Origin: Odontocerum albicorne
Taxonomy: Eukaryota; Arthropoda; Insecta; Trichoptera; Odontoceridae
DNA: 64,000 nucleotides
Direction of reading: 5' to 3'
Assembly: GCA_949825065.1 (NCBI GenBank)
Contig: OX463852.1
Coordinates: 16,084,189 to 16,148,188 of the forward strand
A program made the translations under genes and the position numbers. Under the pieces are notes generated by a model. The model searched no databases and was not told the DNA's origin. It saw nothing but the letters and a program-made list of their open reading frames with translations. Below, in pieces: positions 1 through 11,904 of the stretch. How positions within the stretch are numbered: position 1 is the stretch's first letter; every line of letters starts with the position of its first letter.

Positions 1-321
1 AATTCACCACACCCAACAATTCGTTAACAATTATTTCGGATAGCTTGGATCATCCAGGGTTAATCCTCCTACCAAAATGCGAACGCAACCTTCGTTTCAC
101 CGACATTTTATAAATACTTACCCCCTGAAACGCGCCAAGTATTTTCAATATCAACGTTATTTTTTTCACCTGTTCGAGTTCAGCTTCCCCCATACACGTG
201 ATTAAATGAACATACTTATGCGTAAAATAACCAACCCACAATATGTTTTATTGTTTTTAACATCTGATATAAATAAACGACATGACTTATAAATAAATCA
301 GCTTAAATAAATAGCAGCAGT

Positions 322-470
322 ATCACCACGACGACGTCTGTTACGTAGTTGGTAAGATGTATGTTTTCCAACTCGAAAGCTGCGGGTTCGATTCATGTCA
401 ATACCTACATTTTTTAAGAGTTCTTGTTCGGTTTTAATTAGCTTCAAGTATCTTTAACCCGTTTGGTTAT
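322..470 (+). repeat. tRNA-derived SINE, family 1 (diverged copy)
   Basis: A tRNA-like head has an A-box-like TAGTTGGTAAGATG and a B-box GGGTTCGATTC near 375-390, followed by a T-rich linker and a body resembling the copies at 15.1 and 46.3 kb. The 3' part is worn. These are internal RNA polymerase III promoter boxes, so this is a retroposon and not a working tRNA gene: no acceptor stem closes around the head. Confidence 0.6.
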
Positions 471-479
471 TAATTAATT

Positions 480-3400
480 TAAGGCCTCTATTTTTTATTG
501 ATTTATTTAAACGTTTTAATGTTTATAATGATATATAGAAAGCACTACCCTGTACCCTATCGACATATTACAAAAATATTTCATTTATTTACTGACCCGA
601 TGTGCAAATTTTATATTTCAACATGTATCTAAAAGATTGTGTTTCAACATATGTACATCTAAAAATTTGTGTTTCAACATGTATCTAAAATTAAGAAATT
701 ACCGTTGGATCTTTTATGCATATACTCGTACATGCGCCAAAATACAATGGGAGAAGAATTAGCGTTATCGTAAATATCTCGAGTAGTGAATTCTTCTCGC
801 ATTCCTTGACGATAAAAGTACGAAAACTCTCGGACGATTAATCGCGTTTTTTTACTTTATTCGTTCGCCTTTGTAAATTTTTATTCGTTCGCTGAACCCC
901 TAAACTCAGTGGCGTCACGTGCATTTTTTTTATTTATTAAAAAAAAACATTGTTTATAGTGGAAATTTTAACCAACCATAAATTTTCTATTTCTACTGCA
1001 TGTATCAATGTATACTTTTTTTTAAGAAAAAAGTTAAAAATTTAACACTTGGCTGAGCAATTGATAGTTAAATTATTTTTAAAATTATTAGAAAGTAGTA
1101 AAATCGGAAGTGGAAATAAAAAATAATCCTTAACATTCGACATAACTTCGCGAAACAGTTTTGAAAAAGTTATGTTATTTTAAAATATATTTATCCGTTT
1201 TGTTTACAAGTTACGTGACTTGGTAATTTTTTTACCATATATAAAAAATACATAGAATACCTCCGATGAAATAAACATTGATTTCATGTATCTTACATAC
1301 GTTATTTATTATGATATATTTTGTAAAATACGTTACATTAATGGTTGTATAGAAAATGGCGCAAAACATTTAAAAATGAAATATATAAAGAAAATATTTC
1401 TTATAAGGAAAATAACAATAGGATTGTTTTATTATCAAAAATTGACTATAAATTCTTCTTTTATTTTTCTTGTTTTGCATCACTATAAAAAAACACGAAA
1501 GCGCCCGTTATATCATTGAACATTTTTATAATATTATAGAATTTGAAGTATTTGTAAAAAAATAACAATTTTCCTTGATTTATTTCTCCGTCTCTGCGCT
1601 TCAACCCTTCAACCCTTTGTACTCTTACATCCTACCCATGGTTTCTCCCTTTTTTGAAATTCTTTATTTTGCTTAATTACCATGGACAAGGGGAGGGAGT
1701 TGTCAGCTATTTCTGATATGTGTTTGGTTATATTGCTTTGCGAATTCTTTTCGTTAACAGTTTTTTTGCAATTGAGGCGTGCCAATGGATTAACAAAACA
1801 AGTCAAGTGAATAATTTGCTTGCATTTTATAACTTTCAACTTAATTTTTAGCATTAAATTATTCGTTGTTTTTTCTTAATTTACTGAATTACTTTAAATG
1901 TTTGCTGTTTCTTCTAGTCTTTTTAATAAATATTTATTAAATATATTGAAGCAAATCTGACCATTGCCCGAAATTATCTGAATCCATCAAATGTTGTCCG
2001 AAAAATAGTTTTTTATTTCTCTGATAGATGTCATTGAGACCAAACTTCTTATTACGACAACCATACAGCTTCTCATACATCTCCTTCTATTTATCTTCAT
2101 CCTTACCTTTCCTTCGTCCAACGATGCCTTTCTCTGTAGTTCTCTACCACCTTATGCTTGCATTATAAATTTGTTAAAGTCAGTCTTTTGACTGACAGAC
2201 GTCAGTCTTTTCTTTTCAACACTCTCAAACAATCTCAATAATACAATACAAAAGCGCAGAATTTTAGCTTCTTCAATAAATGTGAAATATTTCATCAATA
2301 TTGACAAAACCTGAATAAGAATGAAGAAAAATAATCGAAAACGAACTTCATTTTTAAGAACTTATAAAAAATGTAATATTAAAAGAAAATTCTCAACATC
2401 AAATGACGAAAAACAAACATTAGCGTTAACTTGAAAACGAGAACTTCGGTTATGAAAAAAATCCAATACATTATTTACCCCACACATATTCGAATAAACC
2501 CATTTATTTCTAAAGAAATTTCAACCTTTTTGACATTGCCATCTTTTCAAACATATAATATTTATTTGAAAGCGTCTGAAATGTCATTTGTTTGAATATT
2601 TCTTATTTAAACTTTTGTATGTCAAAAACACAACCTTGGACTTTCAAAAGAAGTAAACTAAATGAAATTTTTATTGTATTGAAAAATTAAGTTTTATTTG
2701 AAAAGGACCTCTGATAAACTCTGCGAAAAGTTCATAGACTTAATGTTTTTTTTCTACTTTGTAAATGTACTCGTATTAAAATTTTTTAGACTAATTCGTT
2801 CAAACAAAACTTAGATTCGTTTAATTTTTTTATTTTTTATTTAAACCATAAGATAAGTGTTGTGATATGTTTTGCTTAAATACCAAAGCCGTTTTCAGAA
2901 ACTTTTTATTCTTATTTTTAAAGACGATGAATTCCTCATCGTCTAATATCTTATTTCTTATTTATTTATTATTTTGTCAACATTGTAATACATAGTATAT
3001 ATGGGGGCTTATTGTTATACACCAATTTTATCAAATAACTCTATTTATCTTGGAAATATTATCATAAATTGTTTTGATACATTACTGATTATTTGAAAAA
3101 CAATATTAAAAGTCAAGTAAATGAACACATTAATAACTAATCTTGAAACAATAGTGGTACAACTAGAGGAAAGGAATTACTCCAAGGATAAGGGAGGGAA
3201 ATAAAACAAAATAAGGATGAAAGGACATTCGTACAAGAGTAATGTAAGACTTTTTTTTCAATTATGTCTTGGATGTAGTTAGAATGGTGTAATTCTTGCA
3301 TTGATAACTCTTGAAAGTTAGTTCCACAATCCAGCCAATTGAACCTCAAATAAAGGTGTGTTAAATGAGGTATGTTTTTTTTATATGCAAAGGATTCTCT

Positions 3401-3890
3401 CATTGCACGATCAAAGAGAACGTCCGTCTTCTGAAAAAAGTGGAATTTTCGCAGATATGTGTAAAATTAGAATGGTTAACCATGCCAAATAATGCCTATT
3501 AAACGTGAAAGCTCATTCTCTGTCTGATATTAAGCCTTTAAAGTATGTTCAAAAATCCTGACAGGTGGTCATACTTCCTAAGGTTAAATATGAATTGGAT
3601 ACATTTTGGAGTCTTCATCTTACCCAACATTTCGTCGTTGGCGTCCAAATAGCATACGTTCCCGTAGTAACATAATGGTAGTATTTATTCATTCTATGAA
3701 CCACCCATCTCCTTCGGATTTATCAAAATGTTATATTGTGCATTCAGCGTCACTTGCTCAATTAAGTGGTTTCGTTATTTCCTATTCAATTTCCTTTGTT
3801 TGGCTTCTTCTTTCGTTCATTTAATTCATGCTCAAAGGATTTCTCTTATTGCCTTATTCACAAATGGGCTTCACGCCAACATCAATCAAT
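480..3890. other. AT-rich sequence without recognisable gene
   Basis: I see no coding frame with family features, no RNA gene and no clear repeat. The frames open here are short and low in complexity. A pyrimidine-rich stretch near 2030-2165 faintly resembles the reverse-strand LINE tails seen elsewhere, but it is too diverged to call. Confidence 0.5.
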
Positions 3891-3892
3891 AA

Positions 3893-4280
3893 CAAACTCC
3901 ATGACCTAGTTAGTAAGACGCCTGTTTTTTATATCTAGGTTTTGGGTTGGATTACCGTTAGAAACCATTTTCTTTAAAAAAGTTCACATAAAGCCTCTAT
4001 AGTATATTTCTTATTGGTTAAAAAAAAAATCGTCTATTAACACTCGCGTACACTAGAAATTTGCAAGTGTTGTCGAATCTTCACGCGCGGTAGTATTGCC
4101 AACGCATGACGATCTGCGAGTTCTGTGCTGCTTCAGAGATTTTAAAACCCGAGTGCTCGATTATGCGACTGAAGATAATGTTATCTCCCGGCCACACTTT
4201 ACAATATATACGGAACGCCAACTCAAGTGTATTAAGTGGCTTCATACGAGCGAATAAATTAATGAAAAAAAATTATTCAT
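3893..4280 (+). repeat. Long tRNA-derived SINE, family 2
   Basis: The head (3893-4000) has the A-box-like CCTAGTTAGTAAGACG and a degraded B box, shared with family 1. It is followed by a separate body that starts with ACTCGCGTACACTAGAAATT and ends near GAGCGAATAAATTAATG. The same body recurs at 5.7, 9.5, 17.3 and, reversed, 25.1 kb. The 3' end is a short AAT/TAAA-type tail. I infer a composite SINE that joins the tRNA head used by family 1 to a different body. Confidence 0.65.
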
Positions 4281-4612
4281 TTTAGGGCCATACAAAGATT
4301 TACTTAATTGAGAGGACGCAGAAATAAAACATGAAATTTTAATTGGTATATATTATATAACAAATAAATTGGTACCTAACAAATAAATTAATAAGCGGAT
4401 TTGTCTTTCCGACTGACATAATCTTAAATACTATGTTCTCATATTTTTAAGAGATTATATCGTTAATTATTTAGTCAGTCAAACTTTTAATTTTATTTTA
4501 AATTACACGTTTTCAAAAAGATGATTTGAATTTAATGTTGGTGTTCTGGAAAACTGACCAAAATGCTGTAGATGGATTATTATAAACTGACTGTTGTATT
4601 CCATCATAGAAC

Positions 4613-4765
4613 ACTTTCATTGTACATGTGATGGACTAATTGCCACGTAGCAATGTCTTTCAACAAACTAAAAGGGTGTTTAATAAACCTTTAGTGAAAA
4701 CCAAGCTGAAAACTTTTATTTTTTTAAACATGGGTATCTTACCAACTTACTCGTAGTTCGCAGAA
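4613..4765 (-). repeat. tRNA-derived SINE, family 1, B box deleted
   Basis: The 3' body (TTCATTGTAC..., then AATTGCCACGTAGCAATGTC and the AAAACCAAGCTGAAAAC block) matches the copies at 37.1 and 55.4 kb. The head is shortened: it jumps from the linker to CTTACCAACTT, so the B-box segment is missing. One copy of the octamer TACTCGTA lies in the head. Confidence 0.6.
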
Positions 4766-5635
4766 TTCACCGTCTCTCTTAATATTTTTCTTGATTGAAA
4801 ATATTCTCTTCATTAAAAAGTAAAACTAGTTTTAAATTTATTTTTCTTCGAGAATAGATCTTAATAAAAAAACAAAAATTCGCCAATATTTCTTACCAAT
4901 TATGATTTGAAGATGTTTTAAAAATTGTTACTATTTTTTTATTAAATTGGGTTGGTAAAAAGCACTGCATTTTTACGACATAAGAAGATGAAATTTTTAA
5001 TTCCTGGCAGAAAATAAAATCGAAGTTAACTGTATATCTTTGTCGCTTGCTTTTGGTTTCGATAGAATTTTTATTTACTTTCTTAATTTCATGTTGACAT
5101 TTTTAAATTGGATCTTATTTGAGAGTTTGCTTCGTTTCGGAAATTAGTAACGGTCGAATTTATTTTTTAATTAACTGCTTCGTTAAAAAACTTGTGAATG
5201 TTTTCATTTTTTTTCAATTTTAAAAATGTTAAAATGAATAACTTGGAATACATTGACGTAAAACAAATTTTAATTTGTTATTAACGTTCTTCTACCATTT
5301 TTTTCTCAATTTGCGACTCTTTTGCCAATTTAAAACGTTCGCTGATGTAATAAATATTAAACACTTGTGGATAAGACTTTTATATTTCTTCATGGGCCTG
5401 TATTCTATTATTTTATTGAAATCCATAAACGAGAAGAGACTTAATTTTTTCTAATATAAAATTCATGAAATGATTCCTAAAAAAATGTTTTCACTAAAGT
5501 TGGACGATCTGCGGTTGCTTCAGTCTCGGAAAGCTTTTTAACTGTGAATAATTGACATAGTTTATCAAAGTCACATCACTCAAGTTGTAATCATCTCCAT
5601 GACTAATTATATTTTTCTAATCCGAGACTTTCAAT
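4766..5635. other. AT-rich spacer
   Basis: Nothing recognisable was found: no credible reading frame, tandem repeat or tRNA-like box. Confidence 0.45.
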
Positions 5636-5639
5636 GGGC

Positions 5640-5965
5640 TCATTTATTTAGTTTGCCTCTTACTCTGTAGCCCCGAAGATAAAACGCTTGACGGGTTTCG
5701 AGTTCAATTCCTAACGGTACCAAATAAAGAGTTCATCTGAGTTTCATTAACACGTACTATGCTCATGCGAGTGTTGTTGCCTCTTCACGTGCAGGGTAAT
5801 ATTGCCAATACGTACAATAATAAACCGCGAGTTCTTTGCCTTCTTTAGTGGTTCTTAACCCGAACGCTCGATTAACGAGATCGAAAATTTTTACTTCTTG
5901 CTACATTTTTCAATATGCTCAAATCATCAGTTCGGATTTGTTAAAGGTGTCATATGAATTAAAAT
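5640..5965 (+). repeat. Long tRNA-derived SINE, family 2
   Basis: A degraded tRNA-like head with B box GAGTTCAATTCC near 5700 is followed by the family 2 body (GCGAGTGTTGTTGCCTCTTC, then AAACCGCGAGTTC and CCCGAACGCTCGATTA). It is the same body as at 4.05 and 9.5 kb. The 3' end is blurred. Confidence 0.6.
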
Positions 5966-6614
5966 TAAGATTATATAAAGGCTTTGATGATAGAAACAGA
6001 TTTGCGATGATAGAAACATATATTGTTTCTCAGTTCGAAGAAAACTTAAGCAGCTACTTAAAACCATTCTGCGAATTCGATTCAAGAAAAATAATCAAGT
6101 TTACCAATTAATAATTTGAAATTATTACAAAATAGCAATCGCTGAAAATATGTTTAAAAAAAATCAAATTAAAACTGTTGTTTTGACAACCTGATAAAGT
6201 TTATAAATTGGTATACTAGTGTATGTAGTTCTGATACGAACACAAAGTTAAAATTCCAGATACAATTTAGAATGCTGATACGAAATGCATCAGCAATCAC
6301 CAAGTTTTGATTGTAAGTTCACCACAGTGTTAGGGATCCAATACAAGTTTCCGTTTACACTACAAATAATGTTGATTTTCACTCAACGTGTTACCAAATA
6401 AAACATTTTTCGTTTAACTATTAAATAGACGTTACAGTTTAAGTAAAATTGGCAAAATTTATTTGAACAATACCCATTTCTGACATTTGATTCACTTAAT
6501 TTAACCTTAAAACTTCTATGCTTTTTTTCATGAACTTATGAAATTTTCTTAATGGATTGTTGAGTGTTGTTTTATGATCGTAGTAATACTCGTAGAACCT
6601 ACGATTACTATAAC

Positions 6615-6770
6615 TTTTCCATACACTGTTTACATCGGCAATGAGTATGCTGCAGTCTTGGACATATTTTCCATACACTGTTTACATCGGCAATGAGTAT
6701 GCTGCAGTCTTGGACATATTTTCCATACACTGTTTACATCGGCAATGAGTATGCTGCAGTCTTGGACATA
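6615..6770. repeat. 52 bp tandem repeat, three identical copies
   Basis: Three copies begin at 6615, 6667 and 6719, each opening with TTTTCCATACACTG and closing with CTTGGACATA. By eye they are identical. Exact identity in otherwise decayed sequence means either a very recent expansion or an assembly effect. Confidence 0.95.
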
Positions 6771-7234
6771 TTTTGAGACGATTCTATTACCTTTAAATGT
6801 TCTCTCAATGATCGTTCTTCTTTATTGAAACTAAAAATCCGGCGCCAAGGCGTTTCTCTTTGACTTTCAAAGATTTAAAAAAATATGTTTTCGGTGTATT
6901 TTTTATTCAGAGGATAAATTATACGAAAATACTTTTCTTTTCATTTTTATAAACAGATCCTCATATTACGACCCTGGGCCTCCTGAGTCCTGGCCTGTCG
7001 TATACTTATACTATATATGTGCTAAGTAATATGCTCTTACGTTTTTTCTTTCAGTCGTTTTTTTCTGGATGAATCATATTAATCTTAATTTTTGTAAAAC
7101 ATAGATTTTGTATTTATATGCACTCTTAACTTTTAATTCTTATTTCAATTCAATTATTATAACTATTTTTAATGGTGAAAAGCAACCACACATTGTACTT
7201 AATAAATAAATTAATATATGAACGAATCTTTAAA

Positions 7235-7860
7235 TGGTATAATTTATTTCGCTCTTTTATGCAAGTACGTCACGTTTTTCTTGACCCCATTATTTATCGT
7301 GCCTTCTATTTTTCTTGTTTGAATTATTTTCATAAATCTTTCATCATTCAATCTTTCCACGTGGCTGAACCATCTAGATACTTGTTGTTTTTATTTTAAA
7401 CATTGCATATTATTTTCTAATGTTCTCATTCCTTATTCTGTCATATATTATTTTGTCACACATTCTACGCTACGCTTTTATTTCCGCCGCGTTTATCTTA
7501 CTTTCATGATTGTTTTACCACGTCCAAGATTCGCTTGCATATATAAATATGGGACCACGATTCAAATATGAACAGCCTGATTTGCTTATCTTGAAATGCT
7601 CCGCTAAGCAAACATATTAAATAACCCACCAGCCACTCTATTACCTGCCGCTTATATTATTCCACTCAATTTCACACTTCGTGCGGTCATCCGATGTTAA
7701 CATGCTTCCCAGAAACAAGATTATCTCATCTTCCTCTAATTTTTCGACTTTTTATCATTCGTTCGATACTCCACAATTTATCAAAATCGACGATGCGAAC
7801 ATATTGAAAATCTAGGCCGATATTCAACACCGTATTTTGCCTCATTGTTCGACCGTACGA
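7235..7860 (-). pseudogene. LINE reverse-transcriptase tail remnant
   Basis: On the reverse strand this has the same order of landmarks as the better copies at 53.5 and 62.3 kb. A block around CATTCAATCTTTCCACGTGG encodes the degraded end of the reverse-transcriptase region (the segment before RWFGHVER-like residues), followed by the upstream block near GTCATATATTATTTTGTC. All frames are broken. I infer an old, 5'-truncated non-LTR retrotransposon copy. The clade is not certain. Confidence 0.45.
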
Positions 7861-7929
7861 ATTTCAAAACCACGGATCTCTCAGTTCATCATCGCAAATT
7901 TTTTACTAAACTGCTGCGCATGAAGATAG

Positions 7930-8200
7930 TACTCGAGTGCGAATATTATTACCATACGAACTCTTTTGATGGTGATGTTATACAATCCCTCGAGTATTAT
8001 TGTCATCCATCCTGCTGATGAAATACTCCTATCCACGTGTTCGTTTATTGCGTGCAAGCTGTTGCACTTAAATAAACACACAGACTTATCAGATCAAACC
8101 CAAAGTTCCGATGGTAAGAAGATTAAAGTTCCAAGATGATTGGCAAGTCTTATCTACTTCAGCTTTTTTGTAAGGCAGAGTATTTACATAGCGCTTTTTT
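7930..8200 (+). repeat. Dispersed repeat, unclassified (three copies in window)
   Basis: It shares the core TCAAACCCAAAGTTCCGATG (8094-8113) and flanking blocks, such as GTGCAAGCTGTTGCACTT and GAAGATTAAAGTTCC, with 16390-16620 and with the reverse strand at 52335-52510. No tRNA-like boxes, terminal inverted repeats or coding signal were recognised, so the class is open. Confidence 0.6.
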
Positions 8201-8929
8201 ACATTACTTTACAACAATATACTTCAGCGCCAAAGACATAAATACTTATGATATAATTACATAAAATTTCCCCTAAAATAACATGCAGATGCAATAAAAA
8301 CCATAATTCAAATTGTAATAATGTACCAAAATTCGGTGCAAATTTTGAATAAAAAGGGAAAAAATCCCTGAGATTTTGAAATATAAAGTCGGCTATATCT
8401 ATAAATTAGCACATAAAGGAAGTCAAGTAAAATAGTTTACTTTAACACCGTGATTGTTGTAAAGAGAAAATAATATCTTGTCGATATGACTGGGTAGAGT
8501 TTGAAATGGGTTAATTGCCTCGTAATCGGAGGGTTCTTACAAATGTCGAAGGAAAACTGATAAATGAACTTACGAGTAAACATCTCTTCAACTTCACACT
8601 GCGGTGTTGTTATAATTTTAGTGTAAAGAACTAAACATGGACGGGTTGGTGTTTACTTAACTTTATTAAACACCATGTTTGTTATTGTATAAGTCCTCAT
8701 CGTCAACAAATTTTGTGTAAGAAATATACGTTCTTGGATTGGTCTTGGACATTAGATGAATTCATAATCAGCAGTATGTTGTTTCCTTAGTATATCGCTG
8801 AATAAAAGCTTCCGCGAATTCTTTAAAATTGGGTCAATTTACGTTTGCTGCCACATTATAAATAAAATTTTACGTATATGGTAAAATCCATTATAAATGC
8901 TTATATCCATTAAACATACTCGTAGACAA

Positions 8930-9262
8930 TGCTTAAAACTATTGAAATGGAGAGATGAATGTGAACTAAGGGATGATTTGTTGAGTAAGATGAACAATAA
9001 CACTCTGATATGGTGTTAGCGCGTGGAATGAATAAAGAAATACTAACAAAAACATATATGCAATGTTAATATGAGTGCGTGTAGAGGTGGACCAAGGTAA
9101 GTATGGTTGGATTAAGGGAAATATATATTGAAAGAAGGAAATGTAAGAATTAAGAGAAATCGTGTGGATGTGAAAGAGACATAATATATTTGTCGAACTA
9201 GGACATTATGGCACTATGTCCATTCTGCCTACTCCAATAGAGAAACGACAAGACGGTATGTA
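8930..9262 (+). pseudogene. LINE reverse-transcriptase C-terminal remnant
   Basis: It is homologous to the clearer copy at 45.4-45.75 kb. The blocks are the GAGTAAGATGAACAATAACACT segment (KMKENTLRWF-like in that copy), AGAGGTGGACCAAGG (RGGPRK-like) and GTCCATTCTGCCTACTCC (VHSAY-like). Stops and small indels break every frame. This is the extreme C-terminal part of a non-LTR reverse transcriptase, 5'-truncated. Confidence 0.6.
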
Positions 9263-9374
9263 TGTATAACCGATTTATTTTCTGTAGAATATCACAAATA
9301 TTCGTATATTCCTTAAAAAAAAGTCTAGACATGCTAATCGTGAAAACAAGCCATTTCACGAATTATATTTACGG

Positions 9375-9708
9375 TATGTGATATATGGTGTAGTTGGTAA
9401 GATGCTGGATTTTCATTTGAGGATTTCGAGTTCAATTACCCATTTTATTTTGAAAGATAAAAAGGGTTTCTACTAATAATATAGTTTATCTGGTGATAAT
9501 ACGTGTGCTAAACGTGTGTTAATGTTGTAGTATACACACGTGAGATAGCCAATTGCAAGTTCCGCACATACTCCAGTAGTTCTAAAGTCTGAAAATTCGA
9601 TTAATGGGGCCGTATGCACTATTGTTTCTCTGCCATTCTCTTTAATATGTCTAACGCCAGTTCGAATGTGTTGAGGGGGACCATACGAACGAATAAATAA
9701 ATCAAATT
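9375..9708 (+). repeat. Long tRNA-derived SINE, family 2 (good copy)
   Basis: An A-box-like TGTAGTTGGTAAGATG is followed by a degraded B box (CGAGTTCAATTACC), then the family 2 body with CACACGTGAGATAGCCAATT, TCTAACGCCAGTTCGAATG and the 3' end ACGAACGAATAAATAAATC. The AATA-type tail marks the 3' end and supports movement by target-primed reverse transcription. Confidence 0.7.
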
Positions 9709-9733
9709 TTATTCATGATTAACCACCACAATA

Positions 9734-10015
9734 TTAAACCAAATACAAATAAACAACTATACCTAATCTTACATTAAAGATGAATTTAATTGAACTCTCC
9801 ATTAATTCCATTTTCATATGAAAATTTGATGCGGTCATTAATACCCCACTTTGTTCTCTTATCATTCTCAATCGGCTAAAGCATTTATTTCCTATGGAAA
9901 CCGTATCAGATCCAAAACATTGTGTAATAATTGCACGCCCCTTGAGATTCTGGGCTTTTATAAGCGTGCATAATTCAAGGCCACTTATTTTCACATAAAA
10001 TCCTTGTATGACCAC
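9734..10015 (-). other. Unidentified open frame, 93 codons
   Basis: A reverse-strand frame begins with MVIQGFYVKISGLELC and runs 93 codons to a stop at 9734. It is less biased in composition than most chance frames here, with mixed residues and two cysteines. I recognise no domain, signal peptide or membrane segment. It could be a degraded transposon frame, a lone exon or chance. No splice site can be fixed with confidence. Confidence 0.12.
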
Positions 10016-10385
10016 CCCATATAAATGTAAATTGAAATTAAGGGAGTTCCACTCGGACCCCTAACTCAATTTCGTCGAATGCAATCGGAAAGCAATAAAA
10101 GTAAATATTGAATGAGAGCCTCGAACTGTTTGAGGGTGAGCTATTCCCATGGATTGGGAAAATTGGTTTGCATACAAAGATTTGATAGATATCGTATCAC
10201 TAAAAAAAACTATACGTAAAATAGTATTTTGACCCTACAATTTTTTTTGACTACTCTTTTTATTGTATTTATTATTATTAACATGAAATTATAAATTGGC
10301 TGTCTTTTTATGTAGTTGATATAAATTTAAAAATATAATATAAAAATTATTTTTTAACTGCGATTGACTGATTTGACTATCGACT

Positions 10386-10496
10386 TACAGTGAACAACTT
10401 CACTAGGTAAGTCATGTCAAAATATGCACAACAGTACAAAAACGCAACCATTTTATGGTTACAGAGAACAACTTCACTAGGTAAGTCATGTCAAAA
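10386..10496. repeat. 37 bp direct repeat, 74 bp apart
   Basis: A 37 bp segment containing ACTTCACTAGGTAAGTCATG occurs at 10386-10422 and 10460-10496, with one mismatch. The spacing equals a 74 bp unit whose second copy is partial, so this looks like a small tandem duplication. Confidence 0.9.
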
Positions 10497-10499
10497 AGT

Positions 10500-11770
10500 T
10501 ATCTCATTTATTGACCACAAATTTTGTATGTAAGTCCGAAATACGAGTACTTAAACACTAGCATGCGCATCCTTACACAAACTTAAATCTTAAGCAATCA
10601 CATAAATAATTCCAACGGTGTAATAATATCTGCAACCACGTTTAAATCATGTCCTAAAATTCCTAAAATCACATTCTATCAGACATTTGCATCAGTCATC
10701 CGCTCATATAGGTAATATATCTGATAATTTTTTTTGAATTTGAAAGAGTTACATTAAAAAGTATAGTTAATGAATGTTATATTTTTGCTACATATTTTAG
10801 CATTTTAGACTTTTCCATGGAGATATCAATTAGTTTGAAAGAAAATAGAACAGGATTTTTTTATGATTTTACCTAAGTGACTTCTAAAATTTATTTCGAT
10901 ATCACCCCTTTTTACTGTCTAAAATATCACTCAAAATTTTTCATCTCAGTTCCCTTCAGATACAATTTTATTTTTAATGAAGGAACCATTCCTTCGTGCT
11001 AATAAAGATTTCATATTTGAATTTGGAAATGTAAAATTTTGAAAATTATTAAACATTATTTCTCCATCCGACGTTATCTTGTGGTTTGTCGTGTCGCTTT
11101 TAACGTAGGCATTTTGTACCCTGTTAAAGTTGTCGCACCATTGTGAAATATTTTCAAAACGCTCAACTTGAAACCTTTTGTGTTATTTCGCGGATTATGA
11201 TGTTATTTTGAAAAGTGACAGTATTCGAAAAGTGGATAATGTGTGGGTAAACAACGAAAATGTTGTAAGAGGAAATGTGTGATATGTATACCAAGATGAG
11301 AAAATAAAGGTTTGAGAGGATATTACACCTTGAACTTTCGTATATTTCTTGTATGAAGTGGAGTGAGCTATATTAAAATAATTCCTGCTGCGCGTATATA
11401 AAATATGTTGACGATAAATTACAAACATGAGGTAAATAGAAGTTGTATAATTATATAAAGATTTTTTTAATGTAAGTTAATGTAATTTTCTAAAGTACGA
11501 ATCGTTTTATACATTAAGGCTAAAAAATACCTTTTTTTATTCATTTTATAAATATCCCCACTCATTAAAAAAGTATGATAAATACTTTTTTAATTTATCG
11601 TGGTCACCAACACTAGTTGTTAGTTTTTATTTGGAACGTAGAGAAAAAAGATATACTTTATGTATCTTATCATACATCATTGTTTTTCACTTTCGTTATC
11701 ATATATCATTGTTGTATATACTTATACTTGTACATTATTGTTGTATTTAGTTCAACCTAGGTTTATTCAT
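10500..11770. other. AT-rich spacer
   Basis: Nothing recognisable was found. A 77-codon reverse frame at 11195-11428 is open but low in complexity and shows no family features. Confidence 0.45.
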
Positions 11771-11774
11771 GTGT

Positions 11775-11902
11775 AAATATTTTCAAACCAACCAGATTTT
11801 AAGTGACAACTAGACTGAAATTATTTTCAAAACAATTGAATACCAACGAGAATCGAACCAGTAACCCCCGTGTCAGGAGAGAAACAACTAGTCCACCACT
11901 CT
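11775..11902 (-). repeat. tRNA-derived SINE, family 1 (partial)
   Basis: Reverse-strand B box is seen as GAGAATCGAACC near 11849-11860. The degraded head follows (CAACTAGTCCACCACTC), and the preceding linker matches the AACCAGACTGAAA block of other copies (here CAACTAGACTGAAATT). The 3' half is short. Confidence 0.6.
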
Positions 11903-11904
11903 TT

